64,000 nt of DNA from Poriferisodalis sp965203655 (GTDB lineage: Bacteria; Actinomycetota; Acidimicrobiia; Acidimicrobiales; Poriferisodalaceae): assembly GCF_965203655.1 (NCBI RefSeq), contig NZ_CBDBDD010000006.1, positions 372,001 to 436,000 of the forward strand, in the 5' to 3' direction. A program made the position numbers and the translations under genes. Below are positions 1 through 7,252 of the stretch, one piece after another; within the stretch, counting starts at the first letter, position 1; each line of letters starts with the position of its first letter. The notes below the pieces were generated by a model. The model was not told where the DNA came from, did not search any database, and worked only from the letters and a program-made list of their open reading frames with translations.

Positions 1-580
1 CGGTTGGCGAATAGATGGGGTGTGTCCCGAACTGGTTCTTCGTGACGGGGGTGCCGGTCTCGGCGTAGTAGCCGGCGCCGCGCACCACCGAGTCGAGATA
101 TGACGGCAGCGGCCGGCGGATCATGTGCTCGGCATAGTGCTCCCGCTCAACTGCAGGCACGTCGTCGCGCAGCAGCGCGACCACCTTGATGCTGAAGTCG
201 CTGCCGCTGGGCTCGCCGTCCTGGGGGGTGATGCGCCATCGCACCAAGGCAGTCCGAGCCCCCGGCGGGCCGAGCACCAGGTCGTAACCGACGCCGTCGA
301 ACCAGTCGCAGAACTCCCGCTGGTAGTAGACGCCGCTGTAGTAGTAGACGTGGTCGCGGCTGCGGGCGCCGTCCCAGACGTTCACCTCGTTGCGCTCGCA
401 GAACGGATGGATGTTGGTGAGGTTGCCAGCCGGGCTGATGGCCGCCCAGACGTCGGCTGGCGGGGCTGCCACCGCGACGCTGCCGATGATCGGCGCCATC
501 ATCTCGTAGCCGTCGCCGGCGTGCCGCTGCACCAGTGCTTCGTCAGAAGGCGTCAGTGCGCCGTTCGTCGCTTCGTCCAT
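1..580 (-). CDS. SRPBCC-fold protein, 3' end outside window
   Basis: The frame is open from an ATG at 580 to the left edge, so the C-terminus is missing (about 193 residues visible). The protein begins MDEATNGALTPSDEALV, followed by a stretch (GSVAVAAPPADVWAAISPAG) typical of the first strand and helix of SRPBCC/polyketide-cyclase-like proteins. Later come many aromatic residues (VYYYSGVYYQREFCDWFDG). Family members bind small hydrophobic ligands in a deep pocket, but the substrate cannot be named. The next gene on this strand, a PhyH-type dioxygenase, ends 36 bp upstream, so the two may be co-transcribed. The family call rests on pattern recognition only. Confidence 0.65.
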   Translation of the reverse strand, partial: MDEATNGALTPSDEALVQRHAGDGYEMMAPIIGSVAVAAPPADVWAAISPAGNLTNIHPFCERNEVNVWDGARSRDHVYYYSGVYYQREFCDWFDGVGYDLVLGPPGARTALVRWRITPQDGEPSGSDFSIKVVALLRDDVPAVEREHYAEHMIRRPLPSYLDSVVRGAGYYAETGTPVTKNQFGTHPIYSPT

Positions 581-616
581 GCCGCCATTGTGACCCACAG
601 CCCGCAGCGTCGCGGC

Positions 617-1450
617 TCAGGCTGAGCGGGGCCAGACCACGGGGTAGCGGTCGAGCTCCATGGTGGAGCCGGCGTCGAGCCCGTCCACGTGCAGCACCTG
701 GGCGGTGCCGATGCGGGGGTCGTAGCGGACGTCGGTGCCGATGTAGCGGGCGGCGTAGCCCCGACGCGCCCGGCCCTGGTCCGCGTTGCCCTGCGAGCCG
801 TGCAGGATCATCGCCCAGAAGGCGACCGCGTCGCCCGGTTCGAGATCGAACGAGATGATGTCGTAGCTGTCGCGGTCGGCCTCGATGTCGGGCATGAGCT
901 CGTAGTCGGGATTGCGTTCGTAGTCGTGGGCGTTCGTCGGAGCGAAGGTGCGTGGCTGGAACCAGCGGTCCCAGGCGTGCGAGCCGCGGACGTACTCAAC
1001 CCGGCCGTTGGTGGCGTCGACGGTGTCGAGCGCGATCCAGAACGACATCACCTGGCGACCCGAGATGGGCCAGTACGGCTGGTCGTTGTGCCACGGCACC
1101 GGCTGGCTGGAGCCGGGTTCCTTGACGAACAGCTGGTCGTAGTACATGCGCACGATGGGCGAGCCGAACATGGCAGCCGCCAGCTCGCCGAGCCGAGACT
1201 GCGTGACGAATTCTTCGAACAGCGGATGGAAGCGCCACAGATCCAGCGAGCCGAAGAATCCGGTGGACTCGTAGTTGTGCGCCGTGGGGCTGGGGTTGGC
1301 CATCTCGTCGGCAACGCCGCCGCGCAGCCGCTCCACCCACTCGTCGTCGACCACATTGCGCAGCGCCACCACGCCGTCGGCGCGGAACCGCTCGATCGTG
1401 TCGTCATCGACGAGGTCGTGTGCTGGTCGGTCCAGAACCGTGTCGCTCAT
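617..1450 (-). CDS. Phytanoyl-CoA dioxygenase (PhyH) family protein
   Basis: A 277-aa Fe(II)/2-oxoglutarate oxygenase of the PhyH family. The double-stranded beta-helix metal ligands are visible: H121 and D123 in WHNDQPYW and a distal H217 in MILHGSQGN, followed by a basic segment (RARRGYAARYIGTD) suited to binding 2-oxoglutarate. The ATG at 1450 (MSDTVLDRPAHDLV) is chosen because it starts just before the conserved N-terminal helix; a longer in-frame reading to 2011 runs through the oppositely oriented MaoC gene. Family members hydroxylate alpha-carbons of acyl-CoAs or other small molecules; the substrate here is unknown. It is divergent from a MaoC-type hydratase, which suggests a lipid or side-chain catabolic setting. 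Confidence 0.85.
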   Translation of the reverse strand: MSDTVLDRPAHDLVDDDTIERFRADGVVALRNVVDDEWVERLRGGVADEMANPSPTAHNYESTGFFGSLDLWRFHPLFEEFVTQSRLGELAAAMFGSPIVRMYYDQLFVKEPGSSQPVPWHNDQPYWPISGRQVMSFWIALDTVDATNGRVEYVRGSHAWDRWFQPRTFAPTNAHDYERNPDYELMPDIEADRDSYDIISFDLEPGDAVAFWAMILHGSQGNADQGRARRGYAARYIGTDVRYDPRIGTAQVLHVDGLDAGSTMELDRYPVVWPRSA

Positions 1451-1480
1451 CGTCGTCCCCTGTCGCCAACGTCGCGTCAA

Positions 1481-1564
1481 CAGTGCCAAGTCAACACGAT
1501 GAATGCACTGCAGTGCCACCGGTCGCACTGCCAGCCATGGCACGGCGCGACGCCGCACTGCCAG
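1481..1564. promoter_or_regulatory. Array of GCACTG/CAGTGC sites in a divergent promoter region
   Basis: Between the divergent PhyH and MaoC genes lie a CAGTGCC (1481-1487), a perfect 12-bp palindrome GCACTGCAGTGC (1505-1516) and two copies of GCACTGCCAG (1525-1534 and 1555-1564). The forward copies start at 1505, 1525 and 1555, spacings of 20 and 30 bp. That places them roughly on one face of the helix, as expected for a repressor or activator array. No regulator gene is adjacent, so a binding function is inference. Confidence 0.4.
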
Positions 1565-1642
1565 ACTCGCGGCCACAGACTGAGACCCGGGCCCGAGCGG
1601 CCCGCGCGCAAGGCGAACGAGATCGGGAAACAGGGCGGGAAC

Positions 1643-2158
1643 ATGAGCGACGATCACGGCAACGACGGCGGCGATTTGGGAGTCATCCCGGGGCTGCCGC
1701 CCCAGCCGCACCGGGGCTGGACATTCGACGAGCAGCCGGTCGGCAAACGCTGGAGCACCAGCCGGAGGACCATCACCGAAACCGACCTGGTGGTGTACGC
1801 CACCCAGTTCGGCTTCGGCGAGGGCCTGTTCCTGGATGCCACCGCCGCCGAGCGCGCCGGCTACAGCGGGCGGCTGGTGCCCGGAAGCCTGGTGATGTCG
1901 CTGGCGGAAGGGCTGGTCATCAGCGGCGGCGCCATAGCCGGCACCGGCGTCGCCTACCTCGGCGCCACCGTCGAGGTGAAGGGCCCCACGTTCGTCGGCG
2001 ACACGCTCCAAGTGGTGGCCGAGGTCACCGCCGCCCGCCTTACTTCACGCGGCGACCGCGGCATCGTCACCACCCGCAACGAGGTCTTCAACCAGCACGG
2101 CAACCTCGTGATGGTCTACTCCCCCACCCGCATGATCCTCTGCCGCCACGCCGACTAG
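1643..2158 (+). CDS. MaoC-like dehydratase (hot-dog fold)
   Basis: A 171-aa hot-dog-fold protein of the MaoC/R-hydratase type. The stretch TETDLVVYATQFGFGEGLFLD followed by GYSGRLVPGSLVMSLAEGL matches the usual MaoC layout: an acidic N-terminal strand, then a glycine-rich turn leading into the central hot-dog helix. Family enzymes hydrate trans-2-enoyl thioesters or act as mesaconyl-type hydratases. The ATG at 1643 follows a purine-rich GGGCGGGA; the frame is open far upstream, but that part overlaps the divergent PhyH gene and is not credible protein. With PhyH and the downstream SDR it could form a small acyl-CoA degradation set; this is inferred from context. Confidence 0.85.
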   Translation: MSDDHGNDGGDLGVIPGLPPQPHRGWTFDEQPVGKRWSTSRRTITETDLVVYATQFGFGEGLFLDATAAERAGYSGRLVPGSLVMSLAEGLVISGGAIAGTGVAYLGATVEVKGPTFVGDTLQVVAEVTAARLTSRGDRGIVTTRNEVFNQHGNLVMVYSPTRMILCRHAD

Positions 2159-2248
2159 CCCCCGCGCAGGATCTGTCGCGGCAGTACGGTCGGCGGCTGG
2201 TGCGGCGGGCTGGTTCTTGGGCTGTCGGCCGGAATTGCGGGAGGACTG

Positions 2249-3025
2249 ATGAGCAGGTTCACGGGACGGGTGGCGATCGTGACGGGGGCGGCCGGCGGAA
2301 TCGGGCTGGCGGCGTGCGAACGGTTCGCGTCCGAGGGGGCGACAGTTGTGGCGGTGGATCTGGCCACGACTGACTTGGGCGCGGCGGTGGCGACAGCTGA
2401 AGCTCAAGGTGCTGCGGCGCTCGCCGTCGGGGCTGATGTCACCCAGTCCGACGAGGTGGCTGGTTATGTGCAGGCGGCCATGGACAACTTCGGCCGTGTC
2501 GACGTGCTGTTCAACAACGCCGGCATCGAGGGCACCTACTACCCGATGGTCGACTACCCCGAAGACGATTTCGACCGGGTCATCGCGGTCAACGTGCGCG
2601 GCGTCTGGCTGGGCATCAAGTACGCCGCGCCGGCGATGATCGCAGGGGGCGGCGGGGCCATCGTGAACACGGCATCGGTTGCCGGGCTGTTCGGATCTCG
2701 CGGCATCTCGCCGTATTCGGCCAGCAAGCACGCCGTGGCCGGGCTCACCAAATCCGCAGCCTTGGAGCTGGCGACGTCGGGCGTGCGCGTGAATGCCGTC
2801 TGCCCGGCGCCGATCGAGACGCGCATGATGCGCTCGCTCGAAACCTTCATCGGCGGCGAGAACGCCGACGACATCCGCAAGGCGTTCGCCGAGCGCCTGC
2901 CGGCTCAGCGCTACGGCGAGCCCCACGAAGTCGCCGCACTGGTGGCATTCCTGGCCTCCGACGAGGCCAGCTACATCACCGGCAGCCTCTACCCCATCGA
3001 CGGCGGCTTCTCCGCCGGTCGTTGA
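2249..3025 (+). CDS. Short-chain dehydrogenase/reductase (SDR)
   Basis: A 258-aa classical SDR. The Rossmann glycine motif TGAAGGIG is at residues 12-19, the structural NNAG at 89-92 and the catalytic Tyr/Lys pair YSASK at 156-160, preceded by the active-site serine in NTASVAG. The VAVDL after the second strand has an acidic residue that favours NAD over NADP. The C-terminal SYITGSLYPIDGGFSAGR is the standard family ending. The substrate is probably a hydroxyacyl-CoA, steroid-like or other alcohol, but the sequence does not decide. The gene is 90 bp downstream of MaoC in the same direction and is followed by a tRNA gene on the other strand. Confidence 0.9.
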   Translation: MSRFTGRVAIVTGAAGGIGLAACERFASEGATVVAVDLATTDLGAAVATAEAQGAAALAVGADVTQSDEVAGYVQAAMDNFGRVDVLFNNAGIEGTYYPMVDYPEDDFDRVIAVNVRGVWLGIKYAAPAMIAGGGGAIVNTASVAGLFGSRGISPYSASKHAVAGLTKSAALELATSGVRVNAVCPAPIETRMMRSLETFIGGENADDIRKAFAERLPAQRYGEPHEVAALVAFLASDEASYITGSLYPIDGGFSAGR

Positions 3026-3032
3026 ATCGCGC

Positions 3033-3117
3033 TGGTGGGCCGGGGAGGATTCGAACCTCCGTAGGCGAAGCCGACGGGTTTACAGCCCGCTCCCTTTGTC
3101 CGCTCGGGCACCGACCC
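3033..3117 (-). tRNA. tRNA-Tyr (GTA)
   Basis: An 85-nt class II tRNA. The acceptor stem GGGTCGG pairs with CCGGCCC (one G-U), followed by A and an encoded CCA. The D-arm begins GCCCGAGCGG, the anticodon loop is CTGTAAA (anticodon GTA), and the T-arm is GGAGG-TTCGAAT-CCTCC. Between them is an extra long variable arm (GTCGGCTTCGCCTAC), as expected for bacterial tRNA-Tyr. Confidence 0.95.
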
Positions 3118-3189
3118 AGATGAGCAGCAAAGCCTAAAGCGTCGCGGCATCGCAACAACCAGACCATCCTTCCTCGCTAGCTTGCGGTT

Positions 3190-3678
3190 ATGGCTTCATT
3201 CGATGTTGTGTCCAAAGTGGACATGCAGGAGATCCGAAACGCCGTGGATCAGGCGTCCCGTGAGATCGCCAACCGCTACGACTTCCGCAACACGGGCAGT
3301 GCCGTGGAGCTGGGCGAGGGTGCCATCAACATGCGGTCGAGCACCGAGGATCGGCTCACCGCGATGCGCCAGGTGCTGGAAGAGAAGCTGGTGCGCCGCC
3401 AGGTCAGCCTGAAAGCCGTCCACTACGGCAACGTCGAAGAAGCCGGCGGCGGCACGGTGCGCCAGGCGGCTGCCCTGCAGGCGGGCATCTCGTCGGATCG
3501 GGCCCGCGAGCTGAACAAGTTCATCAAGGGCCTCGGGATCAAGGGCGTGCAGTCGCAGACCCAGGGCGATCAGCTGCGGGTGAACTCGAAGAAGCGTGAC
3601 GACTTGCAGACCGTCATCGCCGAACTGAAGGCCGGAGACTTCGATGTCCCCCTGCAGTTCGAGAACTTCCGCGACTGA
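3190..3678 (+). CDS. yajQ: YajQ family cyclic-di-GMP/nucleotide-binding protein
   Basis: A 162-aa protein of the YajQ (DUF520) family, at its normal length. The start MASFDVVSKVDMQEIRNAVD, the internal NRYDFRNTG and the C-terminal LQTVIAELKAGDFDVPLQF, FENFRD are all family hallmarks. The fold is two ferredoxin-like domains; members bind RNA or nucleotides, and some proteobacterial homologues bind cyclic di-GMP. The gene stands alone, 72 bp after the 5' end of the divergent tRNA-Tyr, and converges on htpX. It is a conserved housekeeping gene with nothing unusual. Confidence 0.93.
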   Translation: MASFDVVSKVDMQEIRNAVDQASREIANRYDFRNTGSAVELGEGAINMRSSTEDRLTAMRQVLEEKLVRRQVSLKAVHYGNVEEAGGGTVRQAAALQAGISSDRARELNKFIKGLGIKGVQSQTQGDQLRVNSKKRDDLQTVIAELKAGDFDVPLQFENFRD

Positions 3679-3680
3679 GT

Positions 3681-3706
3681 CCGGCCCGCGTCGCGCAGGC
3701 GGCCGG
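3681..3706. terminator. Possible hairpin between convergent genes
   Basis: CCGGCC at 3681-3686 pairs with GGCCGG at 3701-3706 around a GC-rich loop, in the 51-bp gap between convergent yajQ and htpX. There is no T-tract on either side, so a Rho-independent terminator role is only possible. Confidence 0.3.
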
Positions 3707-3729
3707 CGTTCGACAGCTGTTGGCCAGGT

Positions 3730-4584
3730 TCAGATCGCTTCTTGCCAGGAGCCGTCGCGCAGGCGGCGGATGCGCTCCTCCATCGGCGGGTGGGTGGTGA
3801 ACAGTCCCTTGAAGCCCATGCGGCGGCTGGCCAGCGGGTTCGCGATGTACATCTGCGCCTGATTCGGGTCGGCCAGGCTGGGCACCGTCTTGGAGGCCAC
3901 GTCGAGTTTCTCGAGCGCCCGGGCAAGCGGTTCGCCGTCGCCGATGAGGCGCGCAGCAGTGCGGTCGGCCTGGTATTCGCGGCTGCGGCTGATGGCCATC
4001 TGCAGCAGGGTCGCCGCAATCGGCGCCAGCAGGATCAGCAGCAGCTCGCCGAGCGGGTTGCGATCGTCGTCGCGTCCGCCGCCGCCGAAGATCATCGCCC
4101 ACTGGGCCATGTAGGCCGCGAAGGTGATGGCTGTTGCGACGGCCGCCGCGACGGAGCCGATGAGGATGTCGCGGTTGCGGATGTGGGCCATCTCGTGGGC
4201 CAGCACACCCCTGATCTCGTACCAGCTGAGGTGGCGGATGAGCCCCTCGGTGACGCACACGGCGGCGTTGTTGGGGTTGCGGCCGGTGGCGAAGGCGTTG
4301 GGTTGCGGATCGGGCGAGACGTACAGCCGAGGCATCGGCAGGCCCGAGAGCTCGGTCAATTCCTGCATGACCCGCCAGTAGTCGGGAAGCTGGTGCGGCT
4401 GGACCTCTTGAGCCCGGGCGGAGCGGATCGCCAGCTTGTCGCTGAACCAGTAGCTGCCGCCCACCACGGCCAGGGCGACGATGACGGCGAGAATGAGGCC
4501 GCTCTGGCCCCAGAAACTGCCGATCCACAGGATCAGGCCAGCGAGCAGGGCCAGAAGAAACGTGGTCTTGAACGTGTTGCGCAC
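3730..4584 (-). CDS. htpX: Membrane zinc protease HtpX
   Basis: A 284-aa M48 metalloprotease. Two N-terminal membrane segments (residues about 8-22 and 29-46) precede a cytoplasmic catalytic domain with the zinc motif HEMAH at 130-134. A further hydrophobic pair follows (about 141-185), then SREYQADRTAARLI, which supplies the third zinc ligand. HtpX degrades misfolded membrane proteins alongside FtsH. The start MRNTFKTTFLLALLAGL is typical of actinobacterial HtpX. The gene is monocistronic, and the 207-bp upstream region shows no other gene and probably carries its promoter. Confidence 0.93.
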   Translation of the reverse strand: MRNTFKTTFLLALLAGLILWIGSFWGQSGLILAVIVALAVVGGSYWFSDKLAIRSARAQEVQPHQLPDYWRVMQELTELSGLPMPRLYVSPDPQPNAFATGRNPNNAAVCVTEGLIRHLSWYEIRGVLAHEMAHIRNRDILIGSVAAAVATAITFAAYMAQWAMIFGGGGRDDDRNPLGELLLILLAPIAATLLQMAISRSREYQADRTAARLIGDGEPLARALEKLDVASKTVPSLADPNQAQMYIANPLASRRMGFKGLFTTHPPMEERIRRLRDGSWQEAI

Positions 4585-4791
4585 TGTGCTTGACGCCCCT
4601 TTCGCGTCGCGCGGGAGCGGGTGATGATGCCCGGATTCAGGCTAGTGACGGGCAATGTCGCCGCGTTCGCGGGCATCGGACGGGCGCACAGTCTGCGGAT
4701 GGTCACGGTCACGAGCGCAAGCTGAGTTGTGCAGTGGACAGGACGGCCGCGGTGGCGAGGCCGGCGGACCAGCGAGGCTTTGGTACGGCGA

Positions 4792-5901
4792 CTAGTTCTT
4801 GGCGTCGACGAGGCGCCAGTCGTCTGAGCCCGGGCTGTAGCGGCCCCGGAAGTCGGGGTCGTAGGCCGCGGCGAGCTCGGCAGCGTGCCCGATGGATGAC
4901 CGGTATGCGTCGATGATGGCGTCCTCGGCGTCGTAGTCGAAAGGGTCCTGCATGCGGCGCTCTTTCGTGCTGCCGCGCCGGACCGGATTCTCATACAGGT
5001 CGCGGGCCGTCATGCCGACAGCTTCGACAACGCCGACCTTGTCGCGGTAGCCGAGCTCGGCGATCATCAGGTCGGGCGCCATCGACCGGTGCAGCGATTC
5101 CTCCTCCCCGAGGAAGGGACGCGCAGGCGTCGCCAGGTCGCCGGGCAGGTTGACGATGTCGAGTTCGACGTCGAGCGCAGCCGCGATCACCTCGATGGTC
5201 TGGCGGGCTGTCAGGGTGTGCTCGTCGCTGATGTTGTACGCCTTGCCGGCGGCGATCTCCCGATGATCTGCGGCCAGCGTGAGGGCGTGGCCGGCATTCG
5301 GGCCGTACGCCGCAGCACGGAGCGTGAGGCCGCCATCAGCCACGATGATCCGGCGACGGCCGTCGATGATGCGCCGCACGATCAGCCACTCGCGGGGGTT
5401 GATCTGGCCGGGCCCGTAGATGAGCGGGTAGCGGAACATGGTGGCGTCAGGATGGTGTTCGAACAGCACGTCCTCGGTGGCGACGATCTTGGCCACCTTG
5501 TCGTTGGCATCGTTCACCGCCCGATCGGACGACTCGCGCAGCGGTGTGAGCAGGCCGCGTGGCCAATTCTGCGCCGGACGTGCGTAGCCCTTGTAGACGG
5601 GGATCCCGCCGACGGCGATGAACTGGCCGCAGCGGCCGACGAAGTACGGCGCCAAGTCGCGCAGCCGGCCGTACATGGCGTACACGACGTCGAACGTGGC
5701 GTTCCCGAGCGCCTCGGCGACTTCGTCGATGCGGAACGGGTTGGTGTGGATGTGCGGCACTTCGGACTCGGGCGGCAGCGTGTCGACCTCATGGCGCCCG
5801 GTGTGCAGGACCGTGATGTCGTACCCGCGCTCGAACAACCCGTTCACCACACCAGGCCCCGTCGGCCCCGTGCCGCCGATCACCAACGCCGTAGCTACCA
5901 T
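4792..5901 (-). CDS. NAD-dependent epimerase/dehydratase family protein (extended SDR)
   Basis: A 369-aa extended SDR-type protein. It opens MVATALVIGGTGPTGPGVV, where the GGTGPTG loop is the NAD(P)-binding turn, followed by an acidic/basic stretch at the cofactor 2'-hydroxyl position. A later FRYPLIYGPGQ matches the conserved strand of sugar-nucleotide epimerases. The classical YxxxK is not clean: the nearest candidate is the YKGY region, so the catalytic mechanism is uncertain. The C-terminal third has an insertion rich in acidic residues. The start at 5901 lies only 6 bp from the start of the divergent membrane-protein gene. The substrate is unknown. Confidence 0.75.
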   Translation of the reverse strand: MVATALVIGGTGPTGPGVVNGLFERGYDITVLHTGRHEVDTLPPESEVPHIHTNPFRIDEVAEALGNATFDVVYAMYGRLRDLAPYFVGRCGQFIAVGGIPVYKGYARPAQNWPRGLLTPLRESSDRAVNDANDKVAKIVATEDVLFEHHPDATMFRYPLIYGPGQINPREWLIVRRIIDGRRRIIVADGGLTLRAAAYGPNAGHALTLAADHREIAAGKAYNISDEHTLTARQTIEVIAAALDVELDIVNLPGDLATPARPFLGEEESLHRSMAPDLMIAELGYRDKVGVVEAVGMTARDLYENPVRRGSTKERRMQDPFDYDAEDAIIDAYRSSIGHAAELAAAYDPDFRGRYSPGSDDWRLVDAKN

Positions 5902-5907
5902 CTGCTC

Positions 5908-6627
5908 ATGCTGCCAGCTTGGCCCGGTAGTGACAGGCCGACCCAGCGACGGTGGATCACGGCCGCCATTTGGCTCGGGCTTGCCGTGATGCTTGGCAGC
6001 TGGCTCCTCGAGGACCAAATCTCGTCCGGCTCGGCGACGACGCTTCCGCTTATCGGACTTGTTGTCGGACTTGGGATCATCATCGTCAGCGTCATCCCGT
6101 ACTTGTGCAAGCAACAGGAGTGGAAGCGGAGTGCTCGAGAAGCGGGTTTCTCGCGGCGCGAGATTCGGCGTTCCACGGGACTGACTGCCGGCTATTGGAT
6201 CACGATGTTCGTAGCGATGTGGCTCGTCCGATACCTGATCGACTTCGTCGCATCCTCTCCACATGATGCGGGCCGGGTTGTGCTTGCCGTCACAGTCGTC
6301 GTTGTAGTCGGCGTCATGACGGGCAAACGTCTCGAGGTCATTGCCGCCGCTGCTCGAACTCGGCAGGGAATCACACTCAGCGGATGGTGGACATCGACGG
6401 CAGGAATCAGGACGACGTTTGTACTGAGTATCGCGGCGATCATCGCAGCGCTCTTGGCGTTGTTGGCTTGGCCGGATCGCTCAGGGCTCCGCATCGTCGC
6501 GATGATCGTTGCGGTCAGCGCAGCATCCGGCGGGAGGGCCGCGATCACCCGGCTGCGCTCGCTGCCTGCCGACGAACCAGTCGACCCACCTCAGCTTCCT
6601 GACGAGTCGGTCGCCGGGCGGCCCTAA
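5908..6627 (+). CDS. Hypothetical multi-pass membrane protein
   Basis: A 239-aa protein with about six hydrophobic segments (residues about 16-34, 47-66, 95-115, 122-138, 168-187 and 194-209) separated by Arg-rich loops (KRSAREAGFSRREIRRS). No recognised family. The ATG at 5908 leaves 6 bp to the divergent epimerase start; an internal ATG at 5989 would remove most of the first membrane segment, so 5908 is preferred, possibly as a leaderless transcript. The 3' end overlaps the stop of the convergent TOPRIM gene by 4 bp. It could be part of the neighbouring defence-like unit or independent. Confidence 0.6.
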   Translation: MLPAWPGSDRPTQRRWITAAIWLGLAVMLGSWLLEDQISSGSATTLPLIGLVVGLGIIIVSVIPYLCKQQEWKRSAREAGFSRREIRRSTGLTAGYWITMFVAMWLVRYLIDFVASSPHDAGRVVLAVTVVVVVGVMTGKRLEVIAAAARTRQGITLSGWWTSTAGIRTTFVLSIAAIIAALLALLAWPDRSGLRIVAMIVAVSAASGGRAAITRLRSLPADEPVDPPQLPDESVAGRP

Positions 6628-7244
6628 CCGAAGACTCTGCGCAGCCAGTCCAAGAACGACCGCGCCGCAGGTCGCCCCAGGTCGAAGGCTCCGGCCCGGA
6701 CCGACGTTCCCATCTGGCTGCCCTCCGTCCGGACGGCCAGCCACGCGTGGACCTCTGCCTTTGCAGGCTGAGGTGGCCGATCGTCGGACAGAAGCCCGGC
6801 GATGTAGTCCTGCGCGTGCGGCCAGACGGTGTCGCCTACGGGAATCAGATCACTGACGAAATTCTCCAGCTCACCGGAATTCACATTGTCGGGCATGAGC
6901 CAAACGCCGACAGTGGGTTGGCCTGGCTCACGCGGCAGCACGACGGTGCCAGACGGGTCGGGCTGAGGCGGCAACTGGATCTTTGCGTCTGACAGATGGT
7001 CACCGATGCTCTGCCAGCGTGCGGGGACACTCGAATTCGCGTCCACAACGATGCCCAGCGCTGTCCGGCCCGGGAGGACTGCCTCCGTTGCCAAACTGGC
7101 TACGACCTGCTCAACGCTGTTCTTCTTGATGATCTGGAACTCCAAGGATGACGGGGACCTGTCGTTGAGATGCCAGATCACGCTGTCATCGTCGGGTCCC
7201 TCAACGAGCAGCACGCGTCGAGAGTCGGCAGTCGGTATGGACAT
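6624..7244 (-). CDS. DUF3226-like TOPRIM-domain protein, partner of AAA ATPase
   Basis: A 206-aa protein with a TOPRIM-like core. The N-terminal strand VLLVEGPDDDSVIWHL carries the conserved glutamate (E15), and a second strand GIVVDANSS carries D68, corresponding to the DxD position but reading D-A-N. This is the DUF3226/DUF4435 type of single-domain TOPRIM that travels with an AAA ATPase. TOPRIM domains of OLD-like and PARIS systems act as metal-dependent nucleases. The start codon is 8 bp after the stop of the ATPase gene, so both are read as one operon, ATPase first. Family placement is by motif; the nuclease role is inferred from the analogous systems. Confidence 0.65.
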   Translation of the reverse strand: MSIPTADSRRVLLVEGPDDDSVIWHLNDRSPSSLEFQIIKKNSVEQVVASLATEAVLPGRTALGIVVDANSSVPARWQSIGDHLSDAKIQLPPQPDPSGTVVLPREPGQPTVGVWLMPDNVNSGELENFVSDLIPVGDTVWPHAQDYIAGLLSDDRPPQPAKAEVHAWLAVRTEGSQMGTSVRAGAFDLGRPAARSFLDWLRRVFG

Positions 7245-7252
7245 CGCGGCAG

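Noticed and set aside
617..2011. Long minus-strand reading extending the PhyH gene upstream to 2011
   Set aside because: The extra 187 residues run antisense through the MaoC gene, which has its own start and ribosome-binding site; PhyH homology begins after the ATG at 1450.
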